A stretch of 64,000 nt of DNA from Porticoccaceae bacterium (lineage in GTDB: Bacteria; Pseudomonadota; Gammaproteobacteria; Pseudomonadales; Porticoccaceae): the NCBI GenBank assembly GCA_018664075.1, contig JABJOY010000070.1, positions 53,108 through 117,107 on the forward strand. Reading direction: 5' to 3'. Position 1 is the stretch's first letter. Each line of letters begins with the position of its first letter. The position numbers were made by a program, and so were the translations under genes. The notes beneath the pieces were generated by a model. That model was not told where the DNA came from. It was given only the letters and a program-made list of their open reading frames with translations, and did not search any database. This document shows positions 39,644-47,576 of the stretch, piece by piece.

Positions 39644-39973
39644 CTATACTAGTACTACTCCTAACAATGCCTTTAAAGGAGTGGCCGCCCAGGCATATTT
39701 TTCATATAGGCCTTTTAAACGATCAACAACATCTCTGTCTGGCTGTTGTTTGGCAAGGCTCTCAACTTCCGCTTTAAGGGCCAGATAATCCGCTGTTGAT
39801 ACTGTGCTACCTTGGCGAGAGAGCACTTCTATAGCAGTATAAAACTGCACTAGATCAGCGGCAGCAATGCTATTGCTCTGGTGGGCATCAAGCTGATTAT
39901 TGTCCCCCTGACTGATATTGCCAACCGCCGCATTGCCACCAGAGACATTGATATGAATGCCGGATTTAGTCAT
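39644..39973 (-). CDS. Unknown small protein with INVSGG/GNISQGDNN motif
   Basis: 109 residues, no family recognised. The N-terminus (residues 7-26, IHINVSGGNAAVGNISQG) is Gly/Asn-rich and looks like a short strand-forming repeat similar to those seen next to effector domains in some bacterial conflict proteins. The middle (about 35-90) is helical and charged. The last 20 residues (LKGLYEKYAWAATPLKALLGVVLV) are hydrophobic. The same motif occurs near the C-terminus of the upstream 286-residue membrane protein, which overlaps this gene by 4 bases (ATGA). The pair probably acts together. The function is unknown. Confidence 0.7.
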   Translation of the reverse strand: MTKSGIHINVSGGNAAVGNISQGDNNQLDAHQSNSIAAADLVQFYTAIEVLSRQGSTVSTADYLALKAEVESLAKQQPDRDVVDRLKGLYEKYAWAATPLKALLGVVLV

Positions 39974-40830
39974 GCCTTGGCACCTTTTACAGCGCCGCTA
40001 ATCTTGTTCATTGCACCCTGCACCACATTGCCCATATTCACCTTGCCGCCGGTAATATTGATATTCATGGTTTGCAGTTTTTGCGCTTTCAGGTCACTGG
40101 TATCAATGCCGTTTTTATCCAGTGCCAGAACCATGGCATCAAATACAGTTTCACTAATCGAGCGCACCTGGGTAGAGACATCGATATCATTGTATGCACT
40201 GGAGTAAACTGTTCTCACCCTGTTCAGCAGATTAGTCTCCCGTTTGATATAGGGAATAATCCAGAAAAGTAATGTAAATGGCGAGTAGGCAATTAAATTA
40301 AATTTGGCATTTTTGTCCACATAGCCTCCAACTACCACACGCCAATCAAAAGAGCGCACAGCGCCAAAGCTGCTCTGGCTTAAAATCAGTGTCATTGTTG
40401 TACCACGCTGAGTTGGATTGGCCTCACCTTTAAGAAACTTCCGTTGCTCCGGCGCCAACAGGTCTTTGTCGCTGTCAGTCATGGCGATAGGTTCCAGGCC
40501 ATTAATCGGCGTCTTGGTTTTCAGCTCTTGCTCAATGGTGGCAAAGACATCTTCCTCAATATTAATCGGATGATGAAACACATGCTGGATATGGGTATAG
40601 ACCTGACCAAAATATTTAAATGGCAATGTCTTATTAAAGTTTTTGGCACTGGCGACCGCCTCATCAATATCATTGCGCAACAGTGTTGAAGTGACCAATC
40701 CAAAGATGGTGAGAATAATAAGCCAGACTCCCAGAGTACCCAGGGTCAGATATAGATGAACTAAAACAGCGATGGCAATGCTGCGTTTTTTAATTCGGTT
40801 ATTGACGTTTTTTGAATCTAACAAATCCAT
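39970..40830 (-). CDS. Unknown membrane protein with C-terminal Gly/Asn motif
   Basis: 286 residues, no family recognised. A long hydrophobic stretch at about 17-50 gives one or two helices, with a second at about 182-194 (SPFTLLFWIIPYI). The soluble part between them (about 55-175) includes HVFHHPINIEED. The region after the second helix is helical. Residues 256-275 (NINITGGKVNMGNVVQGAMN) match the motif in the downstream small protein in 9 of 19 aligned positions. The two genes overlap by 4 bases. Upstream, 76 bases away, lies the avidin gene on the same strand. Confidence 0.7.
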   Translation of the reverse strand: MDLLDSKNVNNRIKKRSIAIAVLVHLYLTLGTLGVWLIILTIFGLVTSTLLRNDIDEAVASAKNFNKTLPFKYFGQVYTHIQHVFHHPINIEEDVFATIEQELKTKTPINGLEPIAMTDSDKDLLAPEQRKFLKGEANPTQRGTTMTLILSQSSFGAVRSFDWRVVVGGYVDKNAKFNLIAYSPFTLLFWIIPYIKRETNLLNRVRTVYSSAYNDIDVSTQVRSISETVFDAMVLALDKNGIDTSDLKAQKLQTMNINITGGKVNMGNVVQGAMNKISGAVKGAKA

Positions 40831-40906
40831 TTTTTATAGCTCCTTTTCGCTGTAATAGGATTGATTGAAAGTCGCGGGAGTACTGCCGCATCCCCGCGGC
40901 CAAAAA

Positions 40907-41344
40907 CTACTTGGAGATCAATGATTTTTTTAACACTGTGCTGGTCTGCTTAAAGGTATCTTTGCCCTGCAGGATTTGCGAAGTGCTGGAAGAACCGTTT
41001 TGGGTCAAATTCCAAAATGTATTGATCTGTCCCTGATACAAAAAGCCCACCCAGGAAGTAATGGAATTACAGGACTCAGTGGTACTCTCCCATTTGGTAT
41101 CAAAAGTAATCGCGGTACCATAAATCCAGCCAGTTACCGGGTAGGCGATATTCTGACAATTCCAGCCCGCTGCTTTATTCACGTAGCTGCCAGTGATCTG
41201 GCCGTCGCTGTCGATGGCACTAATGGTTAATGTCGAGCCCTCTGTATTCACCCAGGATGAAGGCACAGCAATACTATTATCTGCGCGGGCAGAAAGGCTA
41301 AAGAATACTGAGATGCAGAGGGCGATCAGATATTTATATTTCAT
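40907..41344 (-). CDS. Exported avidin-family biotin-binding protein (rhizavidin-like)
   Basis: 145 residues from the ATG at 41344, where AAGGA lies upstream; 15 extra residues upstream are not needed. A signal peptide ends at about residue 21 (ARA before DNS). The mature eight-strand avidin pattern holds every main streptavidin biotin contact: Asn33, Ser37, Tyr54, Trp85, Ser94, Thr96, Trp98, Trp111 and Asp129. Cys63 and Cys92 match the disulfide pair of rhizavidin (WNCQN, ESCNS). The Trp donated by a neighbouring subunit in streptavidin is absent, as in dimeric avidins. Its likely role is tight biotin capture in the periplasm or outside. Prior knowledge of bacterial avidins does not fix the purpose. 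Confidence 0.9.
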   Translation of the reverse strand: MKYKYLIALCISVFFSLSARADNSIAVPSSWVNTEGSTLTISAIDSDGQITGSYVNKAAGWNCQNIAYPVTGWIYGTAITFDTKWESTTESCNSITSWVGFLYQGQINTFWNLTQNGSSSTSQILQGKDTFKQTSTVLKKSLISK

Positions 41345-41450
41345 TGTAAAAATCCTTTTTTGGCCCCCTGAAGGTGTATAAAGACTCACGTCGGGGCAGA
41401 ACCGAGAAACTTAAAGCAATTTGAATTTTCAGGATATGGCTAAAAAGCAT

Positions 41451-41481
41451 GGCCACAAATTAGAGAGCGATCTCTGTGGCC
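41451..41481 (-). terminator. Hairpin after the VF530 gene, probable terminator
   Basis: On the minus strand GGCCAC, AGAGA, loop TCGC, TCTCT, bulge AATTT and GTGGCC form a long stem, followed after four bases by a run of five T. It lies 50 bases after the VF530 stop and separates it from the avidin gene. Confidence 0.65.
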
Positions 41482-41531
41482 GGAAAAAGACAGTTACCTA
41501 AAGATAGACCAGATTACGCTGGGCTGTGAAG

Positions 41532-41828
41532 TCAGGAATTTTTTTTGCGGCTATTGGCCCAGGGATCAACAGAGGATTGCCCTTTGGTAAGACTTTTGCC
41601 TCTCGACTGATTGGCAAACGTGCTGATATACAATGCTTCAACTTTCTCTCTTGCCCACAGAGTTCTGCGCAGGAACTTGAGGCTGGACTTGACCGAAGGA
41701 TCCGTTTTAAAGCAATTGATATTCACCCGCTCAGCCAGAGCCTCCCAACCATAATGCTCCTGCAGTTGGGTAATCACTTGCTCAAGTTTAATACCATGAA
41801 GTGGATTGTTGGGTTGCGAGTCGGACAT
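41532..41828 (-). CDS. VF530 family DNA-binding protein (DUF2132)
   Basis: 98 residues from the ATG at 41828; an in-frame start 30 bases earlier is not supported. The domain reads [20 protein letters not shown] and [20 protein letters not shown], the hallmark of this small family, whose name comes from a Vibrio fischeri protein. A DNA-binding role was proposed from its structure, and the physiological role is unknown. The C-terminal tail is basic and low-complexity ([16 protein letters not shown]). It is followed by a hairpin terminator. Confidence 0.88.
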   Translation of the reverse strand: MSDSQPNNPLHGIKLEQVITQLQEHYGWEALAERVNINCFKTDPSVKSSLKFLRRTLWAREKVEALYISTFANQSRGKSLTKGQSSVDPWANSRKKNS

Positions 41829-41869
41829 ATTGTTTTGCCTGAAGTCTGAGGCCTTCACTATACAGCGAT

Positions 41870-42032
41870 TTATCGCAGCAGGCTCTTGCGCGGTACCAGA
41901 TATCCGAGGATTGCCTAAAACAGAGAACCAATAATTACGCCCAGTCGCTTACCAAAGAAATTGTTCTGGCCAGTATGTTCAAACGCCAGTGAGCCGATAA
42001 CCAGACTCATGGTTAAACCGCAGAGTTTCGGC
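41870..42032 (-). pseudogene. nhaA: Relic of an NhaA Na+/H+ antiporter (C-terminal fragment with internal stop)
   Basis: No intact gene covers this stretch. Read on the minus strand in one frame it gives LCGLTMSLVIGSLAFEHTGQ, then [16 protein letters not shown], an in-frame TAG at 41915-41917, then [14 protein letters not shown] and a TAA at 41870-41872. This follows the last part of NhaA (family pattern LCGIGFTMSLFIGSLAFE ... RLGIIIGSLLSAxxGYLVLR). About 49 residues survive and no upstream NhaA sequence is left. Three residues of the usual LCGIGFTMS are missing. It begins directly behind the stop of the YkgJ gene. No other NhaA gene is present in the window. Confidence 0.72.
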
Positions 42033-42039
42033 TGCTGTT

Positions 42040-42330
42040 TTAATCGGCTTTTGAACGCTCGCTCTGGCACTCCTGGGCGCCCATTTCAAACTCCCGACAA
42101 ATCCAGGGACGGTTGTTATAAATCCGGCACATCATTGTGCTGCGATCCAGGGCTGAGCACCAACCATCATCCAGACGCGCCATGGTCTCAGCACCCCAGC
42201 GATCAATCCTGATATATTCTCTGGGTACACCAGTGTCACTAATCAGCATGACCTCCAGCTTGCAACAGGCAGCTTTGCAGCTGGAGCAGCTAATCTGCGG
42301 ATCAACCAGATTCTGTACCTCAATGCTCAT
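42040..42330 (-). CDS. YkgJ family cysteine-cluster protein
   Basis: 96 residues. Eight cysteines are spaced as in the family: CSSCKAACC at about 15-23, GWCSALDRSTMMCRIYNNRPWICREFE and a final QEC. They are thought to bind zinc or an iron-sulfur cluster, and no reaction is known. It lies 9 bases downstream of ppnP on the same strand and is followed at once by the NhaA relic. Confidence 0.88.
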   Translation of the reverse strand: MSIEVQNLVDPQISCSSCKAACCKLEVMLISDTGVPREYIRIDRWGAETMARLDDGWCSALDRSTMMCRIYNNRPWICREFEMGAQECQSERSKAD

Positions 42331-42339
42331 GGACGAGCA

Positions 42340-42654
42340 TCAGGCAAAGTAAGAACAGCAATAGTTAGTCACCTGATGAACCCTGACTTTGAACTTGGCT
42401 GCAGCGGGGACTTCAAACTGCATGCCGTCTGTAATGGTGTGCCATTCAGAGCTACCGGGCAGCAACAGATCCAGGTGGCCACTTGAGATCTGCATTAGTT
42501 CAGCAACCTCGGTGCCAAACTCATACTCACCCGGCAGCATAACGCCAAGGGTTTTTACGGAACCATCCGCAAGGGTAATCCCGCGGCTGGTAACAGCACC
42601 ATCAAAGTAGATATTGGCTTCGAGTTTAACGCTGACATTGGCAAATTCTGACAT
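42340..42654 (-). CDS. ppnP: Pyrimidine/purine nucleoside phosphorylase PpnP
   Basis: 104 residues. The small cupin fold is visible through EANIYFDGAVTSRGITL, VKTLGVMLPGEYEFGTE and FEVPAAAKFKVRVHQVTNYCCSYF. E. coli PpnP (YaiE) phosphorolyses uridine, adenosine, guanosine and others to base plus ribose-1-phosphate. The length is near the 94 of E. coli. It is followed by the YkgJ gene on the minus strand. Confidence 0.92.
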   Translation of the reverse strand: MSEFANVSVKLEANIYFDGAVTSRGITLADGSVKTLGVMLPGEYEFGTEVAELMQISSGHLDLLLPGSSEWHTITDGMQFEVPAAAKFKVRVHQVTNYCCSYFA

Positions 42655-42727
42655 TTAAGCAACAACCTTTTAAGTAATCCAGACGCTGGCAACAGGCCCG
42701 CGTTATTTGAGGCGCGTAGCATAACTC

Positions 42728-42790
42728 AGAAGGCTTTTAACTGAGAGAGCTTTTAACCGAGAAATCTTTTAACTGAAATTATTTTATCTG
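42728..42790 (+). repeat. 16-bp tandem repeat behind the CMD gene
   Basis: Three 16-base units (AGAAGGCTTTTAACTG, AGAGAGCTTTTAACCG, AGAAATCTTTTAACTG) and a fourth degenerate 15-base unit run from 42728 to 42790. The last overlaps the stop codon of the CMD-family gene. The consensus is AGARAGCTTTTAACYG. No gene is in this gap. Confidence 0.7.
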
Positions 42791-43339
42791 CCCGCCCGGC
42801 TGACAAAATCCCTGAGGGGGTACATCAAGCGCTGCATTAAACTTACTGGAGAGGTTTTGGAAGGCAATTAATCCGGTCAGTTCAATCACCGCGTCGTCGT
42901 CAAAAAACAGTTTTAGCCTTGCCATTAACTCGGCGCTGACCTGCTGATCGGAATAGGTGACTGCCTCCGCATACTCCAGAGCGACCCGCTCTTTATCATC
43001 AAACAGGGCAGAATCCTGCCATTGCTCAAGTTGCTCAACCTTGTCCATGGAACCCGCTCTGGTGGCCAATGTGGCGGAATTGATATCGACACAGAAATGG
43101 CACCAGTTAATCTGCGACACCCGCACCGTGACCAGGGACCGAAGCACCTGATCCAGGGGTGATGTCTTGCGGTCTATGGCGCCATAGAGAAGTGCCACTG
43201 TGGCAAACAGCTTTGGCACCCGGCCCCAGAGCAGGCCCGGATCTAGCACAGCACCATATTTGCGCCGCTGATTATAAAAAAACGGCCGCAGCCAAAAGGG
43301 ATATTGTTTTAATGGTTTAACCGGAATATGCATGATCAT
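42779..43339 (-). CDS. Carboxymuconolactone decarboxylase/AhpD-like family protein
   Basis: 186 residues; an ATG two codons downstream is an alternative start. An AhpD-like redox motif CHFC (Cys-His-Phe-Cys) sits in the helix VSQINWCHFCVDINSATLA at about 93-111. A second typical helix is ALEYAEAVTYSDQQVSAEL, and the C-terminal LTGLIAFQNLSSKFNAALDV closes the domain. Such proteins act as alkylhydroperoxidase partners or as decarboxylases. The CxxC form points to redox activity, but no AhpC neighbour is present. The stop codon lies inside a 16-base tandem repeat. Confidence 0.85.
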   Translation of the reverse strand: MIMHIPVKPLKQYPFWLRPFFYNQRRKYGAVLDPGLLWGRVPKLFATVALLYGAIDRKTSPLDQVLRSLVTVRVSQINWCHFCVDINSATLATRAGSMDKVEQLEQWQDSALFDDKERVALEYAEAVTYSDQQVSAELMARLKLFFDDDAVIELTGLIAFQNLSSKFNAALDVPPQGFCQPGGQIK

Positions 43340-43367
43340 TGCTCATGTCTGTTGAAACAAATTGTTA

Positions 43368-44285
43368 TCAAAGATCGAGACGGGTTGATTCCGCAGCAAT
43401 ATTATAGCCAGCAGTGCGCACCAGCAGCGCCTCGTTACTCTGGGGGTTTAACAATGGATTGGTATGATTCATATGGATAAACCAGATTTTTTTGCGCTGC
43501 TCGGGCCCCAGATGTGCCAGAGCCGCCATGGTTTCAGTCACCAGAGGGTGGGGGATTTCGGACATATCCCGCCCGGGTAGTTCGCCAGCACCAAAGAATG
43601 TCGCATCCAGCAGGGCGTAGTCGACGGCCTTGATAACCTCGGCAATATCCCTGTCCCAAATTGACCATTTATTAATATCCGGGATAAACACAGCAGTTTT
43701 GTCAGGGCCCCGTATGGAATAACCCACAGTCTCGGAGAACTCATCACGGTGGGGTACCAGAAAAGGAGTAACCCCAACACTGGCAAAGGTTTCAGTTTTG
43801 TTGTGAGCCAGTGGCTGCAAGACAATATTGTTATAGGCCACCAGCTGACTCCAAGGGCCATTGCTGCGCAGGTAGTCCGTCATTCTGGGCATGGCAAATA
43901 CAGGTACATTACTGGCGCCCATAGACTCATGGCCAAAAAACATCAGGCCCGCGTAATGGCCAATATGGGCATGGGTCAGAAATACCCCGGAAAGTGTATA
44001 GCCCGCAGCTTGCTGTTCAAGCTGATAGAGCTGTCGAGGCAGGTGTGGAGTGGCTTCAAACAGATATGTTTTGCTGGCCTTGGGGTCGACCAGAGCCACC
44101 GCTGTTGCGCCCCGCTCCAGTCGGGGATCAGTCCATCCGGGCATACAGTGCTGCTGATAACAGCCCGCCTGTGGATAGCCTGCATCCTGAGCTACACCCA
44201 ACACATACAGATAGGGAGCTTCAGTTTCGGCGACTGTGGCATTAAAGCCCGCCAGCGCAAGAATCAGCAGTATTGGCAATCGCAT
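43368..44285 (-). CDS. MBL-fold metallo-hydrolase, PqqB-like, with altered metal motif
   Basis: 305 residues from the ATG at 44285. It begins one base after the stop of the NTF2-like gene (TAGGATG), and a signal peptide-like start (MRLPILLILALAGFNATVAE) follows, so it may be exported. LGVAQDAGYPQAGCYQQHC and the fold resemble coenzyme PQQ synthesis protein B. The core motif is His105-Ala-His107-Ile-Gly109-His110, where the usual HxHxDH Asp is Gly. Further ligand candidates are VPHRDEF and LLDATFF. No other pqq gene is near, so a PQQ role is not claimed. Confidence 0.78.
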   Translation of the reverse strand: MRLPILLILALAGFNATVAETEAPYLYVLGVAQDAGYPQAGCYQQHCMPGWTDPRLERGATAVALVDPKASKTYLFEATPHLPRQLYQLEQQAAGYTLSGVFLTHAHIGHYAGLMFFGHESMGASNVPVFAMPRMTDYLRSNGPWSQLVAYNNIVLQPLAHNKTETFASVGVTPFLVPHRDEFSETVGYSIRGPDKTAVFIPDINKWSIWDRDIAEVIKAVDYALLDATFFGAGELPGRDMSEIPHPLVTETMAALAHLGPEQRKKIWFIHMNHTNPLLNPQSNEALLVRTAGYNIAAESTRLDL

Positions 44286-44286
44286 C

Positions 44287-44676
44287 CTATTGTTGCGCCG
44301 CCAGCATTTTTCCCATATTTTCATGGATTAGTCTCACTGCCTTGAGAGGCCGTACCATCACTTTAAAATCAATGATTTGACCAGTTTCGTCCCAGGTCAT
44401 CATATCCACACCGTTGACAGTAATGCCATTAATCTCGACCTTGAACTCAAGTATGGCGTGGTTGTCCCCGGTCACTTCACGGACATAGACAAAGGTTTCA
44501 TTAAAGAACACATGGAAGGCAGCAGCCAGATACTGGATGGTAACTGCCTTCCCTACCTGAGGTGTATGCACCACCGGCGAGTGAAACACACATTGATCGG
44601 CCAGCAATTCATCAAGGCCTGCAACGTCCCGGGCACTGGCAATGCGGTGCCAGGTCGCAAGAGTATCAATTGCCAT
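44287..44676 (-). CDS. NTF2/SnoaL-like protein
   Basis: 129 residues. It is a cone-shaped SnoaL-type fold: an opening helix DTLATWHRIASARDVAGLDE, then strands such as CVFHSPVVH and the segment FVYVREVTGDNHAILEFKVE, and a late DFKVMVRPLKAVRLIHENM. Members include isomerases, dehydratases and mere binding proteins, so no reaction is claimed. One base separates it from the metallo-hydrolase gene that follows, so the two are probably co-translated. Confidence 0.85.
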   Translation of the reverse strand: MAIDTLATWHRIASARDVAGLDELLADQCVFHSPVVHTPQVGKAVTIQYLAAAFHVFFNETFVYVREVTGDNHAILEFKVEINGITVNGVDMMTWDETGQIIDFKVMVRPLKAVRLIHENMGKMLAAQQ

Positions 44677-44703
44677 ATTATTTCCCTCGCTGTCTTTGCC
44701 GAC

Positions 44704-45111
44704 CTAGGCCATTAATGCAATAAATTTTATCCACATGGCAAGCAGCGTTAGCACTGAGGCCACAAATACCATAAAGCGGTGAATAGTGTGGTTGTAAGTA
44801 ATGTGGATCCCTGTGTGAACAAATCTTAGACCCACAAACAGCCAGGCCAGATCGACCATGGCTGGATCTTCAATCTGCAGGGCAACTAGCAGCACTCCCA
44901 ACACATAAAACAGAATTGGCATTTCTAGTAGGTTGGATAGATTACGAGTCAGCTTCTGCACGTAGTCTGGCGCTTCATAGCCTGACATTAACCTGTACAG
45001 CTTGGGATTGACCTGACGCTTACGCACACTGATTAGCCTTGAGGTGCCCACAGCGAAGATAATCACAAAGGTGAGCATAACGAGGGTGAAGATTGGGTAA
45101 ATAATGGACAT
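44704..45111 (-). CDS. MAPEG family membrane protein
   Basis: 135 residues with four membrane helices. The charged helix boundary PKLYRLMSGYEAPDYVQKLTRNLSNLLEMP is the MAPEG glutathione-binding type of segment, and RFVHTGIHITYN follows. Eukaryotic members conjugate or reduce lipid mediators with glutathione; bacterial ones are mostly uncharacterised. It is 27 bases upstream of the NTF2-like gene on the same strand. Confidence 0.85.
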   Translation of the reverse strand: MSIIYPIFTLVMLTFVIIFAVGTSRLISVRKRQVNPKLYRLMSGYEAPDYVQKLTRNLSNLLEMPILFYVLGVLLVALQIEDPAMVDLAWLFVGLRFVHTGIHITYNHTIHRFMVFVASVLTLLAMWIKFIALMA

Positions 45112-45248
45112 GATATAAGTCTCTTATTGTAATAGGACATTGGCAATCATACTAAGTCAGGTATCAGTGATGTGCCAGTGTTGATTAACCGTTTCTACGT
45201 GCCGCAAGTTAGGGCATAAAGAATTTCACTGGGGTTATGGATGTATAC

Positions 45249-45274
45249 AAAAAAGGGCACTGAAGTGCCCTTTT
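45249..45274 (-). terminator. Rho-independent terminator of the tkt-epd-pgk-fba operon
   Basis: AAAAGGGCACT and AGTGCCCTTTT form a perfect 11-base arm pair and are followed on the minus strand by seven T residues, 14 bases after the fba stop. Confidence 0.88.
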
Positions 45275-45288
45275 CGCTATAGCGATGA

Positions 45289-46353
45289 TCAATTGATCTT
45301 GGGGTCCAGCTCACCAGCTTCATAGCGGCTGGTCATAGTATCCAGCCCCACCGCTTTTATCTTGCTGGCATTGCCCGCTGTGCCAAAGGCTTCATAGCGT
45401 GCAACGGCAATGTCTTTCATTGCGGTAATGGTTTCTTTTAAATAGGAGCGTGGATCAAAGGCTGCTGGATTCTCGGCCAAGTAGCGGCGCACTGCGCCAG
45501 TTGATGCAAGACGCAAATCTGTGTCTATATTAATTTTGCGCACACCGTATTTAATACCTTCGCAAATTTGCTCGACGGGAACGCCGTAGGTCTCGGGAAT
45601 CTCGCCACCATACTGATTGATAATAGCCAGCCACTCTTGGGGCACTGAAGATGAGCCATGCATCACTAAGTGAGTGCCGGGAATGCGCTGGTTGATTTCT
45701 TTGATGCGATCGATGGCGAGAATATCACCGGTGGGTGGGCGGCTAAATTTATAGGCACCGTGGCTGGTGCCACAGGCGATAGCCAATGCATCAACCTGGG
45801 TTTTGGAAACGAAATCTGCGGCCTCTTCCGGGTCGGTCAGCATCTGGTCCTGAGTCAATGTGCCCTCTGCGCCAACCCCGTCTTCTTCACCGGCCTGCCC
45901 GGTTTCCAGCGAACCCAAGCAACCCAGCTCACCTTCAACGGAAACACCGCAGGCATGGGCCATGTCTACCGAGCGACGAGTAACATCAACATTGTATTCG
46001 TAACTGGAAGGTGTTTTGCCATCTTCCATCAATGAGCCATCCATCATTACGGAGGTGAAGCCAAGCTGAATTGAACGCTGGCAAATTGCCGGGCTGGTGC
46101 CATGATCCTGATGCACACATACCGGGATATCCGGCCACTCTTCTACCGCAGCCTGTATCAGATGACGCAAAAATGGAGCACCTGCATATTTCCGGGCTCC
46201 CGCAGATGCCTGAACAATCACGGGACTATCGGTCTGTTCTGCCGCTAGCATAATGGCACGCATCTGCTCGAGGTTATTGACGTTAAAGGCGGGTACGCCA
46301 TATTGATACTCTGCTGCATGATCTAGCATCTGTCGCAGTGAAATTAGTGCCAT
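45289..46353 (-). CDS. fba: Fructose-bisphosphate aldolase, class II (Calvin-type subfamily)
   Basis: 354 residues. It splits or joins fructose-1,6-bisphosphate with a zinc-bound enolate. Visible motifs are [34 protein letters not shown] with zinc-binding histidine, [13 protein letters not shown] and [18 protein letters not shown]. This subtype is usual for Pseudomonas and for the Calvin-cycle aldolases, but no RuBisCO or phosphoribulokinase gene is seen. It is the last gene in the operon after pgk, with a terminator behind it. Confidence 0.95.
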   Translation of the reverse strand: MALISLRQMLDHAAEYQYGVPAFNVNNLEQMRAIMLAAEQTDSPVIVQASAGARKYAGAPFLRHLIQAAVEEWPDIPVCVHQDHGTSPAICQRSIQLGFTSVMMDGSLMEDGKTPSSYEYNVDVTRRSVDMAHACGVSVEGELGCLGSLETGQAGEEDGVGAEGTLTQDQMLTDPEEAADFVSKTQVDALAIACGTSHGAYKFSRPPTGDILAIDRIKEINQRIPGTHLVMHGSSSVPQEWLAIINQYGGEIPETYGVPVEQICEGIKYGVRKINIDTDLRLASTGAVRRYLAENPAAFDPRSYLKETITAMKDIAVARYEAFGTAGNASKIKAVGLDTMTSRYEAGELDPKIN

Positions 46354-46384
46354 GATCTCGTCCTTTGGTTAAATCTGCTTATAC

Positions 46385-47548
46385 TCAACTCTTCGCACGC
46401 TGCTCAAGAATAGCAACCGCGGGTAATTCTTTGCCTTCCACATATTCCAAAAATGCACCGCCCCCAGTAGAAATATAGGATACCTGGTCGGTGATGTCAT
46501 ATTTATCCACTGCAGCAAGGGTATCTCCGCCTCCGGCAATGGAGAAGCCTGTGCTTTTTGCAATGGCTAAAGAGATAGCCTTAGTGCCTTCGCCAAATTG
46601 ATCAAACTCAAATACACCCACAGGGCCATTCCAAATAATAGTGCCCATGGACGCAATAATGCCCGACAGGTTGCGCGCGGAATCGGGGCCTATATCAAAA
46701 ATCATATCGTCGTCGGCAACATCATCCACGGAGATAATTCTGGCTTCGGCCGTTTCAGAAAATTCTTTACCAACGACTACATCTGTTGGCAGCGGAATAT
46801 TAACTTTAGCCATTAATGCCTGTGCGGCAGCGACCAAATCCGGTTCATAGAGAGATTTACCCACTGGCTTGCCCGCAGCGGCAAGAAAAGTATTAGCGAT
46901 ACCGCCCCCAACAATTAATTGATCAACCTTGTCTGCCAGGGTCTCCAGCACCATCAATTTTGTCGACACTTTTGAGCCACCCACTATGGCCGCGACGGGC
47001 GCTTCCGGAGCGGCAATGGCTTGCTCCAGGGCATCCAGCTCTCTGGCCAGCAATGGGCCAGCACAGGCAATAGGCGCAAACTCGGCAACCCCATATGTGG
47101 AGGCCTGGGCGCGGTGGGCGGTGCCAAAGGCATCCATAACAAAGATATCGCAAAGCTTGGCATAGCCTTTGGCGAGAATATCATCGTTCTTTTTTTCACC
47201 TGGATTAAAGCGCACATTCTCCAGCATCAGAATCTCACCATCAGCCTGCTGCAGACCATTAGTCCAGCTCTGTTCTATCCTGATAGTCTGGCCTAACAGA
47301 TCACCGAGGTGCCTGGCCACAGGGGCCATGCTGAAGTCCTGATTATATTCACCTTCGGTGGGACGCCCAAGATGGGACATCAAAATAACTTTTGCGCCTG
47401 CATCAACGGCATATTTGATGGTGGGTAGCGCCGCTCTGATTCTGGCGTCGCTGGTGACTCTGCCATCTCTGACAGGGACATTTAGATCTTCTCGGATAAG
47501 AACCCTTTTACCTGCGAGGTCCTGGTCGGTCATTAACTTGACGGTCAT
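46385..47548 (-). CDS. pgk: Phosphoglycerate kinase
   Basis: 387 residues, the bacterial length. It moves phosphate between 1,3-bisphosphoglycerate and ADP. Motifs are [20 protein letters not shown] at the N-terminus, [11 protein letters not shown], and the ATP-domain elements [26 protein letters not shown] and [15 protein letters not shown], with [19 protein letters not shown] closing the enzyme. It is placed between epd and fba (28 and 31 base gaps) as in E. coli. Confidence 0.97.
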   Translation of the reverse strand: MTVKLMTDQDLAGKRVLIREDLNVPVRDGRVTSDARIRAALPTIKYAVDAGAKVILMSHLGRPTEGEYNQDFSMAPVARHLGDLLGQTIRIEQSWTNGLQQADGEILMLENVRFNPGEKKNDDILAKGYAKLCDIFVMDAFGTAHRAQASTYGVAEFAPIACAGPLLARELDALEQAIAAPEAPVAAIVGGSKVSTKLMVLETLADKVDQLIVGGGIANTFLAAAGKPVGKSLYEPDLVAAAQALMAKVNIPLPTDVVVGKEFSETAEARIISVDDVADDDMIFDIGPDSARNLSGIIASMGTIIWNGPVGVFEFDQFGEGTKAISLAIAKSTGFSIAGGGDTLAAVDKYDITDQVSYISTGGGAFLEYVEGKELPAVAILEQRAKS

Positions 47549-47576
47549 CGTAATCCTTAATAGCTATGGTTTATGC

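Noticed and set aside
39644..41344. Toxin-antitoxin pair
   Set aside because: The two overlapping genes are suggestive in layout, but one is a 286-residue membrane protein with no toxin signature and the other has no DNA-binding fold, so the label is not supported.
43368..44285. PQQ biosynthesis gene pqqB
   Set aside because: The overall similarity is PqqB-like, but the predicted export signal, the altered motif and the absence of pqqA, C, D and E argue against naming it pqqB.
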